This document shows positions 25,329 through 31,862 of a stretch of 31,862 nt of DNA, in pieces. Position numbers and translations under genes: made by a program. A model generated the notes under the pieces. It made no database searches, was not told where the DNA came from, and was given only the letters and a program-made list of their open reading frames with translations. The stretch's first letter is position 1. Each line of letters begins with the position of its first letter. The DNA lies in contig DASRPM010000326.1 of assembly GCA_035646375.1 (NCBI GenBank), positions 1 through 31,862 on the forward strand. Reading direction: 5' to 3'. Source of the stretch: DASYRM01 sp035646375 (lineage in GTDB: Bacteria; Acidobacteriota; Vicinamibacteria; Vicinamibacterales; UBA2999).

Positions 25329-25360
25329 GGCGGGGCTGAAGACCCGCAACTACGTACGGG
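25329..25360 (+). repeat. palindromic repeat copy 4 (REP-like)
   Basis: The core GGCGGGGCTGAAGACCCGC (25329-25347) is followed by AACTACGTACGGG. It lies between convergent genes and ends at the base before the yvcK stop codon (25361-25363). Its tail CTACGTAC is shared with copy 2. Confidence 0.8.
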
Positions 25361-26347
25361 TCACGCTTCGACGGCGGTGCGCTGCAGCATCCACTGCGAC
25401 AGCACGGCCCACACCGCGAACGACAGGCGGCGGCGATCGTGGCGGGCGATGGCGGTGTTCCAGAACGGCCCCGTCACGAGTTCGACGCGATCGTCCAGCG
25501 CGCCGAGCTCGAGCGGCAGCTTCTGCTCGGCCGCGTAGCGCATCAGCGTCTCCTTCGCCGGCCGGCCGGTGTTGGCAATCACCACGTCGACCGGGCGCTC
25601 GATGGCGCGCGACACCCAGCGCGCCGCGTCGGCGGCCGTAAAGCCGGCCATCCCGCTGCCCTCGGTGAGCAGGTTCGCGATCAGGACGACCGGGCCCTCG
25701 ACCGGCGCCAGCGCCTCCTTCACGCCGCGCACGAGCAGCGGCGGCATGATGCTCGTGAAGAAGCTGCCCGGGCCGATGATGACGGCGTCGAAGCTCTTGA
25801 TCGCATCGGCCACAGTTGGGTGGATGGCCGCCTCGGGCTCGAGCCAGAGCCGCTGAATCTGCTGGCCTCGCGTCTGCCCCGCGTCCACCTCGGACTCGCC
25901 TCGCGCGGTGGAGCCGTCGCCGTACTCGACGCAGAGCGACGCGCGCTCGACGCTCACCGGCCACACGCGGCCGCGGCAGCCGAGGAGCGCGCGCAGGCCG
26001 TCCACCGCGCTCAGGAAATTGCCGCTGTACTGCTCCATCATCGACAGCAGCAGGTTGCCGCCCGTGTGGCCGGCCAGCTTGGCGTGGTGCTCGAGCGTCG
26101 GCAGGCGCGACAGGAGCACGCGGCGTGCCTCGCCCTCGTTGCGCGCCAGCGCCAGCGCGCACTTGAGCACGTCGCCGGGCGGCAGCACGCCAAGCTCGTC
26201 ACGGAGCTGGCCCGAGCTGCCGCCGCTGTCGAACATGGTGACGACCGCGTTGAGGTGCAGCCACGGATTGTTCTTCAAGCCGCCGAGCAAACTGGGCAGG
26301 CCGGTCCCGCCCCCGAAACACCCGACGTTCAGCTCGCGTAACTGCAT
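25361..26347 (-). CDS. yvcK: YvcK-type gluconeogenesis factor (CofD-like)
   Basis: The 328-residue protein has VGCFGGGTGLPSLLGGLK (8-25), VVTMFDSGGSSGQLRDELG, GDVLKCALALA, KLAGHTGGNLLL, IIGPGSFFTSIMPPLLV and IANTGRPAKET, the conserved blocks of YvcK. YvcK binds UDP-N-acetylglucosamine and supports cell-wall synthesis and growth on gluconeogenic carbon sources. ATG 26347 is preferred over 26356 because TACAAT (26355-26360) ends 7 nt before it, and ATG 26356 lies in the box. Its usual partners (rapZ, whiA-like) are not adjacent here. The promoter is embedded in a 9-bp inverted repeat array shared with the divergent gene. Confidence 0.94.
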   Translation of the reverse strand: MQLRELNVGCFGGGTGLPSLLGGLKNNPWLHLNAVVTMFDSGGSSGQLRDELGVLPPGDVLKCALALARNEGEARRVLLSRLPTLEHHAKLAGHTGGNLLLSMMEQYSGNFLSAVDGLRALLGCRGRVWPVSVERASLCVEYGDGSTARGESEVDAGQTRGQQIQRLWLEPEAAIHPTVADAIKSFDAVIIGPGSFFTSIMPPLLVRGVKEALAPVEGPVVLIANLLTEGSGMAGFTAADAARWVSRAIERPVDVVIANTGRPAKETLMRYAAEQKLPLELGALDDRVELVTGPFWNTAIARHDRRRLSFAVWAVLSQWMLQRTAVEA

Positions 26348-26354
26348 TGTGATC

Positions 26355-26360
26355 ATTGTA
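26355..26360 (-). promoter_or_regulatory. -10 box, leaderless type, for yvcK
   Basis: TACAAT on the minus strand, then 7 nt, then ATG 26347. Immediately upstream begin the 9-bp repeat units (CTACCTGAC next to the box). Confidence 0.55.
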
Positions 26361-26465
26361 GTCAGGTAGGTCGGGTGGGTCAGGTGGGTCGGGTAGGCGG
26401 TCGGGTGGGTTCCAAGCCTATCTGACTCCCTACCTGACTTACCTGACCTACCAGACCCACCTGAC
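26361..26465. repeat. inverted array of 9-bp repeats between divergent promoters
   Basis: The left arm has units GTCAGGTAG, GTCGGGTGG, GTCAGGTGG, GTCGGGTAG, a 3-bp break (GCG) and GTCGGGTGG. The right arm is its inverse: CCTATCTGAC, a break (TCC), CTACCTGAC, TTACCTGAC, CTACCAGAC and CCACCTGAC. Each arm thus has four units, a 3-bp gap and one unit, and the arms can pair as a cruciform or RNA hairpin. The array fills the interval between the two -10 boxes, so each promoter sees the same repeat upstream. Confidence 0.88.
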
Positions 26466-26467
26466 TC

Positions 26468-26473
26468 TAAAAT
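26468..26473 (+). promoter_or_regulatory. -10 box, leaderless type, for the gene at 26480
   Basis: TAAAAT ends 6 nt before ATG 26480, as at ispG. The 9-bp unit CCACCTGAC ends 2 bp upstream of the box. Confidence 0.55.
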
Positions 26474-26479
26474 CAGTCA

Positions 26480-27190
26480 ATGGCTCACACTTGGCAACCG
26501 GCAGCCGACACGCTGACACGTGATCTGGGCGGAGTCTTTCGCGGGCGGCTGATCTCGGTCGTGGTTTACGGCGGACAGGTGGATGGCAACGCCACCGCCC
26601 CGCTGCAGTCGCTCGCGCTCGTGTCGTCGCTCACCGCGGGTGACCTCGAGGCGTGCGCGCACCTTTCGGCCGAGTGGACGCGCGGCGGCATTGGCACGCC
26701 GCTCATCCTCCCCGACAGCGAGTTCCGGGCGTCGCTCGACGTGTTTCCGCTCGAGTACGGCGAGATCGTGCGGGCGCACACGCTCGTCTTCGGCTCCGAT
26801 CCGTTCGACGGCGTCACCATCTCGTCCGGCGATCTGCGGCTGGCGTGCGAGGCACAGGCGAAGAGCCATCTGCTGCATCTGCGACAGGGCTACGTGCAGA
26901 CGTCGGGGCGCCTGCCGGCCGTGGCGCGCCTCGTGGCGCAGAGCGCGCCCGCCTTTGCCGCGCTGCTGCGGAACGTCGGCCGGCTCACCGGCGTCCAAAC
27001 ATCCGACCGAATGGATGCCACCCGGCAGGGCGCCCGTGCGGCGGGCCTGCCCAGCGACATCGTCGACGCCATCCTGGCGCTCGAATCACCCAGCGCACTT
27101 CCCGCGTCCGACCCGGCACGGCTGTTCCCGGACTACCTGGCAGCCGTGGAACGCCTGGCGGCGGCCGTGGACCAATGGCGCGCGGCTTGA
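26480..27190 (+). CDS. protein of unknown function, possible nucleotidyltransferase-like
   Basis: The 236-residue protein is soluble and mostly helical in its second half. The start (TLTRDLGGVFRGRLISVVVY, then GGQVDG) is laid out like the first helix and strand of a nucleotidyltransferase, but the usual GS and DxD motifs are replaced (YGGQ), so catalysis is doubtful. Later stretches include DSEFRASLDVFPLEYGEIVR, LACEAQAKSHLLHLRQGYVQ and a helical tail. I do not recognise a named family. The ATG at 26480 is set by the leaderless promoter. The TPM gene overlaps its end by 16 bp, so they are co-expressed, and TPM-LemA context suggests an envelope-related role. Confidence 0.7.
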   Translation: MAHTWQPAADTLTRDLGGVFRGRLISVVVYGGQVDGNATAPLQSLALVSSLTAGDLEACAHLSAEWTRGGIGTPLILPDSEFRASLDVFPLEYGEIVRAHTLVFGSDPFDGVTISSGDLRLACEAQAKSHLLHLRQGYVQTSGRLPAVARLVAQSAPAFAALLRNVGRLTGVQTSDRMDATRQGARAAGLPSDIVDAILALESPSALPASDPARLFPDYLAAVERLAAAVDQWRAA

Positions 27191-28005
27191 CGCGCGCGGC
27201 GGCGATCGCCGCCGCGCTGCTCCTCGGACTGTGGAATGGGGTGGCGCTCGCGCAGCCTCAGCCGCCGCCGCTCACGCAGCCGGTGAACGACTTCGCGCGC
27301 GTGATCGATCCGGCGAGCGCCCGCACGCTCGACGCGCTCATCCGCTCACTGCAACGCGCCACCGGCGACGTCGTCGTGGTGGCAACGATCGACACGTTCC
27401 AGCCCTACGGGACGATCGATGAGTATTCCGTCAAGATGTTCGAGAACGGCGGGCGCGGCATCGGCGAGAAGGGGCGCGACAACGGCCTGCTCGTGCTGGT
27501 GGCCGTCAAAGACCGGCGGGTGAAGGTAGAGCCCGGCTACGAGCTCGAGCAGTTCATCACCGACGGCTTCGCCGGTCAGGTCAGCCGCGAGGAGTTGGCG
27601 CCGCAGTTCCGCCAAGGCAACTACGGGCCGGGTCTGGTGGCGGGCGTGCAGCGCATCGTCGGACGCATCGCTCAGGGGCGCAACGTGACGCTGCAGGACG
27701 TGCCGCAGGAGTCGCGGACGGTGCGGCGGCGGCGCTCGAGCGGCGGGGGCGCCATTTTCTGGCTGTTCATCGCCTTCTTCGTGATTCGTGCGCTCGTCAG
27801 CGGCATCGGCCGCAACTCGCGGCGTGGGCCGCCGGGCTTCGGCGGGTCGGGCTGGAGCGGCTGGAACAGCGGCGTCGGACCGTTCATCGGCCGGCGCGGC
27901 GGCTTCGGCGGGTTCGGCGGCGGAGGGTTTGGCGGGGGCGGTGGCGGCTTTGGCGGGTTTGGCGGCGGCCGCAGCGGTGGTGGCGGTGGCGGCGCCGGCT
28001 GGTAG
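27175..28005 (+). CDS. TPM domain membrane protein
   Basis: The 276-residue product has a signal peptide (RAAAIAAALLLGLWNGVALA), a TPM (DUF477) domain at about 30-150 (VNDFARVIDPASARTLDALI, GDVVVVATIDTFQPYGTIDE, RDNGLLVLVAVKDRRVKVEP, GYELEQFITD), a transmembrane helix (AIFWLFIAFFVIRALVSGIG) and a long Gly-rich end (repeats of FGGFGGGGFGGGG). TPM proteins are found with LemA proteins and may help membrane-protein or photosystem-type repair; the exact role is unsettled. The start overlaps the gene before it by 16 bp, and LemA follows 42 nt later, giving the usual TPM-LemA pairing in reversed order. Confidence 0.93.
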   Translation: MARGLTRAAAIAAALLLGLWNGVALAQPQPPPLTQPVNDFARVIDPASARTLDALIRSLQRATGDVVVVATIDTFQPYGTIDEYSVKMFENGGRGIGEKGRDNGLLVLVAVKDRRVKVEPGYELEQFITDGFAGQVSREELAPQFRQGNYGPGLVAGVQRIVGRIAQGRNVTLQDVPQESRTVRRRRSSGGGAIFWLFIAFFVIRALVSGIGRNSRRGPPGFGGSGWSGWNSGVGPFIGRRGGFGGFGGGGFGGGGGGFGGFGGGRSGGGGGGAGW

Positions 28006-28050
28006 GGCCCCCGAGTTGCAAGACGTACCCACACGGAGGAGAGAACGGTG

Positions 28051-28623
28051 ATGAAGACACTGAGAACGGCACTGGCAGCGCTGCTGCTGACGGCGGGAGC
28101 CCTGGCGGCCTCGGGCTGTTCCTACAACACGTTCGTCAGCCAGGAGGAATCCATCAAGGCGCAATGGGCGCAGGTGGAAAACCAGCTCCAGCGCCGCAAC
28201 GACCTGATTCCCAACCTGGTGGAAACGACCAAGGGCATCGCCCAGCAGGAGAAGGACGTCTTCGGGCAGATCGCGGAGTCGCGCGCCAAGCTGGCGGGCG
28301 CGCAAACGCCCGAGCAGCGCATGCAGGCGGCCAACGAGCAGAGCTCGGCGCTGGCGCGGCTCCTGGTGGTGGTCGAGAACTACCCAGACCTCAAGTCGAA
28401 CGCGCAATTCAGCCGGCTGATGGACGAGCTCGCGGGCACCGAGAACCGCATCGCGGTGGAGCGGATGCGGTATAACGAGCGCGTGCAGGATTACAACACG
28501 CAGCGGCGCCGCTTCCCGTCGAACGTCACGGCCGGCATCTTCGGGTTCAAGGAGCACCCGCTCTTCAACGCGCCGCCGGACGCCGAGAAGGTGCCTCGCG
28601 TGAACTTCAACAAACCGTCGTAA
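28051..28623 (+). CDS. lemA: LemA family lipoprotein
   Basis: The 190-residue protein has a lipoprotein-type signal (AALLLTAGALAASGC) with lipobox ASGC, then the LemA coiled helices: ESIKAQWAQVENQLQRRNDL with IPNLVET, and the C-terminal RFPSNVTAGIFGFKEHPLF. LemA proteins are membrane-anchored with a large helical domain, and often occur beside TPM proteins and peptidases. The strong SD GGAGGA (28035-28040) serves GTG 28048 or ATG 28051; I give the ATG. Together with the TPM gene it forms a small envelope module. Confidence 0.93.
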   Translation: MKTLRTALAALLLTAGALAASGCSYNTFVSQEESIKAQWAQVENQLQRRNDLIPNLVETTKGIAQQEKDVFGQIAESRAKLAGAQTPEQRMQAANEQSSALARLLVVVENYPDLKSNAQFSRLMDELAGTENRIAVERMRYNERVQDYNTQRRRFPSNVTAGIFGFKEHPLFNAPPDAEKVPRVNFNKPS

Positions 28624-28630
28624 GGGTGGC

Positions 28631-29125
28631 ATGCCGCTCGTCGATCACCTGCTGCCCGAGTTCGACCACGAGATGGCGACCACGCGCAAGCTGCTCGAAC
28701 GCGTGCCCGATGATCGCCTCTCGTGGAAGCCGCACGCCAAGTCGTACTCGCTCGGGCAGCTGGCGCAGCACGTCGCCAACATCCCGTACTGGGGCCAGCT
28801 GACGCTCGAGCTCTCGGAGCTGGATCTCCTGGCGTATGCCCCGCTGGCGGAACCGGCTGGCCGCGCGGCGATTCTTCACCTGTTCGAGGACAGAGCGGCG
28901 GGCACGCGCAAGGCGCTCCTCGGGAAGACCGACGCCGAGCTGATGGCGCCCTGGTCGCTGAGGCGCGGCGCCGAGAAGATGTTCACGATGCCGAAGGCCA
29001 CGGTGTGGCGCACCTTCGTGATGAACCACCTCGTGCACCACCGAGGCCAGTTGAGCGTCTACCTGCGGCAGCAGGACGTGCCGCTGCCGTCGATGTACGG
29101 GCCGAGCGCTGACGAACAGTCTTAG
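28631..29125 (+). CDS. DinB family protein
   Basis: The 164-residue helical bundle has the DinB/YfiT metal triad: His47 in LAQHVAN, and His133 and His137 in NHLVHHRGQL (HxxxH). Members bind Zn or Ni and act as thiol-dependent transferases or in unknown reactions; some use bacillithiol or mycothiol. The MPLVDHLLPEFDHEMATTRK start and the ending LPSMYGPSADE fit the common 160-170 residue group. It starts 7 nt after the LemA stop, so it may be part of the same transcript. The YtxJ-like protein at 5821 makes a bacillithiol link possible, though the two are far apart. Confidence 0.9.
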   Translation: MPLVDHLLPEFDHEMATTRKLLERVPDDRLSWKPHAKSYSLGQLAQHVANIPYWGQLTLELSELDLLAYAPLAEPAGRAAILHLFEDRAAGTRKALLGKTDAELMAPWSLRRGAEKMFTMPKATVWRTFVMNHLVHHRGQLSVYLRQQDVPLPSMYGPSADEQS

Positions 29126-29141
29126 AGTCGCGGTCGGCGGC

Positions 29142-30620
29142 ATGGCGGCGCTCGCGGCCTTCATCGTGTTGGCCACCGCCAACGGCGGCATGTACCGCTA
29201 CGGCGTCTCGGATCAGGCCTTCTACATCCCCGTCGTCACGCGCGCGCTCGATCCTGCCGCGTTCCCCCGCGACGCCGCGCTCATCGACGCCCAGGGCCGG
29301 CTGATGCTGGCCGACGAGGCGCTCGCGCTGCTGATGCGCACGACAGGCGCGTCGCTCGAGACGCTGTTCCTCGGCGGCTATCTGCTGTCGCTCGTCCTGA
29401 TCTTCTTCGGGCTCGGCGCCATCGGCCGGCGGCTCTACGGCAACCCGTGGACGGCGGCGGCGCTCGCGGCGGCCTTCACCCTGCGCCATCACATCACCCG
29501 CACGAGCGCCAACACCTTCGAGCCGTACTTTCATCCGCGCATGCTGGCCTTCGGCATCGGGCTGCTCGCGGTCGCGGCCTATCTCCACCGGCGCGCGACG
29601 CTGGCCGTCGGGCTCGTGGCCGTCGCCGCCGCCATCCACAGCACGACCGCGCTCTGGTTCGCCGTGCTCGTGGGAGCGGCACTGCTCGTCAGCGAGCCGT
29701 GGTGGCGGCGCGTCGCGATCCCCGCCGCCGTGCTGGGGACTGCGGTCGCGGCATGGGCAGTGCTGGCGGGCCCGCTGCGCGGCCGCCTCGTCGTCATGGA
29801 CGACCTCTGGCTGCAGGCCGTCGCCTCGAAGGACTCGCTCTTTGCCACGGAGTGGCCGCTGTCGGCGTGGGCGATCAACCTCGGTACGCTGGGCCTGCTG
29901 TGGGTGGCCTACCGGTTCCGCGCGGCTCGTGGCCGGGTGGGCGCCGAGGAACGCGGACTGGTGTGGGGCGCCACCGCGCTCGCCCTGCTGTTCCTGATCA
30001 CGCTGCCGGCGGTGGCCGCGCGCGTCGCGTTCCCGGTGCAGCTCCAGATCTCGCGCGTATTCTGGCTGGTCGATGTGGTGGCCACCATCGCCCTCGTGGG
30101 CGCCGTGGCCGAGGCGTCGTGGCTCGCCCGTCTTGGCCGGCCGGCGTTGGCGGCGTGCCTGCTGGCGCTCGCGGCGGGGCGCGGCGGCTACATCCTGTTC
30201 GTCGAGCATCCGGAACGGGCGCTTTTTCGCGTTCACCTGGCCGAGTCGCCATGGCACGACGCGATGCGGTTCGTGGCGTCCCTGCCGAAAGACGCGCACG
30301 TCCTCGCCGATTCCGGGCACGCCTGGCGCTACGGCACCAGCGTACGGGTGAGCGCGCAGCGCGACGTCTTCCTGGAAGAGACCAAGGACTCCGCCGTGGC
30401 GATCTACTCGCGCGACGTCGCCGTGCGCGTGGTGGAACGGATCCGCGCCCTCGGTGACCTGTCCGCCCGCGCGCCGGCCGACATCGAGCGGCTCGGCGAG
30501 CAGTACGGCCTGACGCACGTCGTCACCACCGGGCGCCTGCCGCTGCCGCCGGTGTTCGAGAACGCGGAGTTCCGCGTCTACGCGCTGACACCGCCGGTGC
30601 GGTTCGCCGGTTTGCCATAA
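29142..30620 (+). CDS. polytopic membrane protein of unknown function
   Basis: The 492-residue protein has about 10 hydrophobic segments, the first right at the N-terminus, followed by GGMYRYGVSDQAFYIPVVTR and an extracytoplasmic loop (DPAAFPRDAALIDAQGRL). A second loop has ITRTSANTFEPYFHPRMLAF. The C-terminal 150 residues are soluble (HDAMRFVASLPKDAHVLADS, then YGTSVRVSAQRDVFLEETKD). The layout resembles GT-C-type glycosyltransferases and O-antigen ligase-like proteins in which a periplasmic tail follows the helices, but no diagnostic motif is evident, so function is open. ATG 29142 is used; upstream frame to about 29103 is open but without a good start. Confidence 0.75.
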   Translation: MAALAAFIVLATANGGMYRYGVSDQAFYIPVVTRALDPAAFPRDAALIDAQGRLMLADEALALLMRTTGASLETLFLGGYLLSLVLIFFGLGAIGRRLYGNPWTAAALAAAFTLRHHITRTSANTFEPYFHPRMLAFGIGLLAVAAYLHRRATLAVGLVAVAAAIHSTTALWFAVLVGAALLVSEPWWRRVAIPAAVLGTAVAAWAVLAGPLRGRLVVMDDLWLQAVASKDSLFATEWPLSAWAINLGTLGLLWVAYRFRAARGRVGAEERGLVWGATALALLFLITLPAVAARVAFPVQLQISRVFWLVDVVATIALVGAVAEASWLARLGRPALAACLLALAAGRGGYILFVEHPERALFRVHLAESPWHDAMRFVASLPKDAHVLADSGHAWRYGTSVRVSAQRDVFLEETKDSAVAIYSRDVAVRVVERIRALGDLSARAPADIERLGEQYGLTHVVTTGRLPLPPVFENAEFRVYALTPPVRFAGLP

Positions 30621-30641
30621 CGGCCTTGGGCAGAGCCTTGC

Positions 30642-30647
30642 TACGAT
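30642..30647 (+). promoter_or_regulatory. possible -10 box for the YheT-like gene
   Basis: TACGAT lies 4 nt before GTG 30652 and overlaps ATG 30646. If active, it would favour the GTG as start. Confidence 0.3.
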
Positions 30648-31701
30648 GAGCGTGATTCCACGCGTGCCCTTCGTTCCCGCTGACTACCGTCCGCGCTTCG
30701 CAGGTGGCCACTGGCAGACACTCTTCGCCTGGGCCCGGAAGCGCGATCTGCCGCACCTGCCCGAGCCGGTGGCGCGCTACTTCGACACGGCCGCCGATGC
30801 CCGCGTGCTGGCGCACTGCCACTGGCAGCCCGAACCGCGCCACTGCCCGACGATCGTCCTGCTCCACGGCCTCGAGGGCTCGAGCACGGTCCACTACATG
30901 CGCGGCATGGCCGACAAGGCGTGGGCCGCGGGCTGGAACGTGGTGCGGCTCAATCAGCGCAATTGCGGCGGCACCGAAGCGCTGTCGCGCGGCCTCTATC
31001 ACTCGGGGCTGACGCACGACCCGCTCTTCGTGATCCGCGAGCTCATCGACGCCGACGGACTGCCTGCGATCGCCGTGGCCGGCTACTCGCTCGGCGGCAA
31101 CGTGGCGCTCAAGCTCGCCGGCGACCTCGGCGCCGAGGCCCCGCCGCAGCTCACCGCGGTCTGCGCGGTGTCGCCGACGATGGACCTCTCGGTGTGCGTT
31201 CACGCGCTGGAGCGGCGCGCCAATTATCCCTATCAGTGGAACTTCGTGCGCAACCTGAAGGCGCGCATGCGCCGCAAGGCGGCGCTCTTTCCCGGCGAGT
31301 TCTCGGTAGAGCCGCTCGGGCGCATCTGGACCGTGCGGCAGTTCGACGAGGCCTACACCGCGCCTTACTACGGCTTCAAGGACGCCACCGACTACTATCA
31401 CCGGGCAAGCGCGATGCGCGCCATCGACCGCATCGCCGTCCCGACGCTGATCCTCACCGCCGAAAACGACCCGTTCGTCCCGCCGACACCATTCCGCGAT
31501 CCGGTCGTCGCCGGCAATGCCGCCATTACCACGGTGATCACGCGCGAGGGCGGCCACTGCGCCTTCGTGGAGCCGCCGGACGGGCGCTACGACGGTTATT
31601 GGGCCGAGCGCGAGGTCGTCAGGTTTGTGACGGAGGCGTGGCAAGGTGCGCCATTAACGCCTTCCCGAACTCGGGACCTTTCCCTGCCTCTTCGTGCTTG
31701 A
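30646..31701 (+). CDS. YheT-like alpha/beta hydrolase
   Basis: The 351-residue protein has the YheT/ABHD1-3 features: PRFAGGHWQTLFAW near the start, IVLLHGLEGSSTVHYMRGMA as oxyanion region, VRLNQRNCGGTEALSRGLYH, and GYSLGGNVALKLAG with nucleophile Ser148. Acid Asp275 (ENDPFVP) and His304 (GGHCAF) complete the triad. It likely hydrolyses esters of lipids or similar compounds in the cytoplasm. Starts at ATG 30646 or GTG 30652 differ by two residues. The last 26 residues or so (APLTPSRTRDLSLPLRA) lie beyond the usual end of the fold and overlap by 83 bp the convergent DUF72 gene. Confidence 0.92.
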   Translation: MSVIPRVPFVPADYRPRFAGGHWQTLFAWARKRDLPHLPEPVARYFDTAADARVLAHCHWQPEPRHCPTIVLLHGLEGSSTVHYMRGMADKAWAAGWNVVRLNQRNCGGTEALSRGLYHSGLTHDPLFVIRELIDADGLPAIAVAGYSLGGNVALKLAGDLGAEAPPQLTAVCAVSPTMDLSVCVHALERRANYPYQWNFVRNLKARMRRKAALFPGEFSVEPLGRIWTVRQFDEAYTAPYYGFKDATDYYHRASAMRAIDRIAVPTLILTAENDPFVPPTPFRDPVVAGNAAITTVITREGGHCAFVEPPDGRYDGYWAEREVVRFVTEAWQGAPLTPSRTRDLSLPLRA

Positions 31702-31862
31702 AGTACACGAAGACGTCCTCACAGCGCGACTCCAGCCCCTTCACCACGCCCGCCCACTTGTCGATGTCGTCGGGCGTGTAGCCCTCGTCGCGCAGGCGGA
31801 AGTAGGCATAGGGCGCCGTGATCTCGACCGGGGCCGACAGCTTCTCGCTGTCGGCCACGCAC
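31619..31862 (-). CDS. DUF72 domain protein, C-terminal part
   Basis: The frame runs off the right edge, so only about the last 80 residues are seen; the first GTG in view is internal. The part VEITAPYAYFRLRDEGYTPD, DIDKWAGVVKGLESRCEDVF, then VYFKHEEAGKGPEFGKALMA is the C-terminal end of the TIM-barrel DUF72 (YecE-like) family, whose function is unknown. It is convergent with the YheT gene and overlaps its 3' end by 83 bp; ordinary lengths suggest that the YheT tail, not this gene, is the extension. Confidence 0.85.
   Translation of the reverse strand, partial: CVADSEKLSAPVEITAPYAYFRLRDEGYTPDDIDKWAGVVKGLESRCEDVFVYFKHEEAGKGPEFGKALMAHLATPPSQT

Noticed and set aside
26361..26465. CRISPR array
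   Set aside because: Units are 9 bp, contiguous and inverted between arms, with no spacers and no cas genes.
28983..30518. 511-residue minus-strand frame opposite the membrane protein
   Set aside because: Low-complexity Arg/His/Glu composition; the plus strand encodes clear membrane helices instead.

Overview
The window is very GC-rich DNA with densely packed genes on both strands. The gene content suggests an environmental Acidobacteriota, most likely of the Vicinamibacteria type. The pointers are an ECF sigma factor followed by a Ser/Thr kinase with TPR repeats, a TonB-dependent receptor with an N-terminal carboxypeptidase-regulatory-like domain, a DUF6152 protein, a KGG stress protein, and an SxtJ-DUF5989-carbamoyltransferase group. 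This placement is an inference from family content; there is no rRNA in the window. I recognise no tRNA, rRNA, CRISPR array, insertion sequence or phage gene. One RNA element is clear: a cobalamin riboswitch.

Layout. 1-4350 (+): the end of a YfbK-type VWA protein, a bactofilin, a small lipoprotein, then SxtJ-like membrane protein, a 49-residue DUF5989 protein and a carbamoyltransferase. 4394-5707 (-): a membrane-anchored SGNH-type protein converging on it across a palindromic repeat pair. 5821-9467: a YtxJ-type thiol protein, a methyltransferase coupled to a BaiN-type flavoprotein, a small orphan gene and ispG. 9524-14607: a type II NADH dehydrogenase divergent from a molybdopterin oxidoreductase, a beta-propeller-like lipoprotein and a DUF6152 protein. 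14760-17440 (-): a B12-type TonB receptor under a cobalamin riboswitch. 17489-21636: a cytochrome c lipoprotein, then kinase, ECF sigma factor and KGG protein on the minus strand. 21964-25319 (+): YggX, a POT peptide transporter, a stand-alone LigD-type phosphoesterase, a VOC protein and a small secreted protein. 25361-31862: YvcK (-), an unrecognised gene, TPM and LemA proteins, DinB, a polytopic membrane protein, a YheT hydrolase, and the end of a DUF72 gene (-).

Three signals cut across the genes. (1) At least nine starts lie 5-7 nt after a TAnnnT-like -10 box with no ribosome-binding site, which predicts leaderless mRNAs and decides several start codons. (2) Short-period repeats sit between transcription units. 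The best is a 9-bp unit, five copies per arm, inverted, that fills the space between the -10 boxes of yvcK and its divergent neighbour. (3) A small palindrome with a conserved CTACGTACG-like tail occurs four times in gene borders. The SxtJ-DUF5989-carbamoyltransferase group is the most interesting functional unit; its product is not evident from the window.
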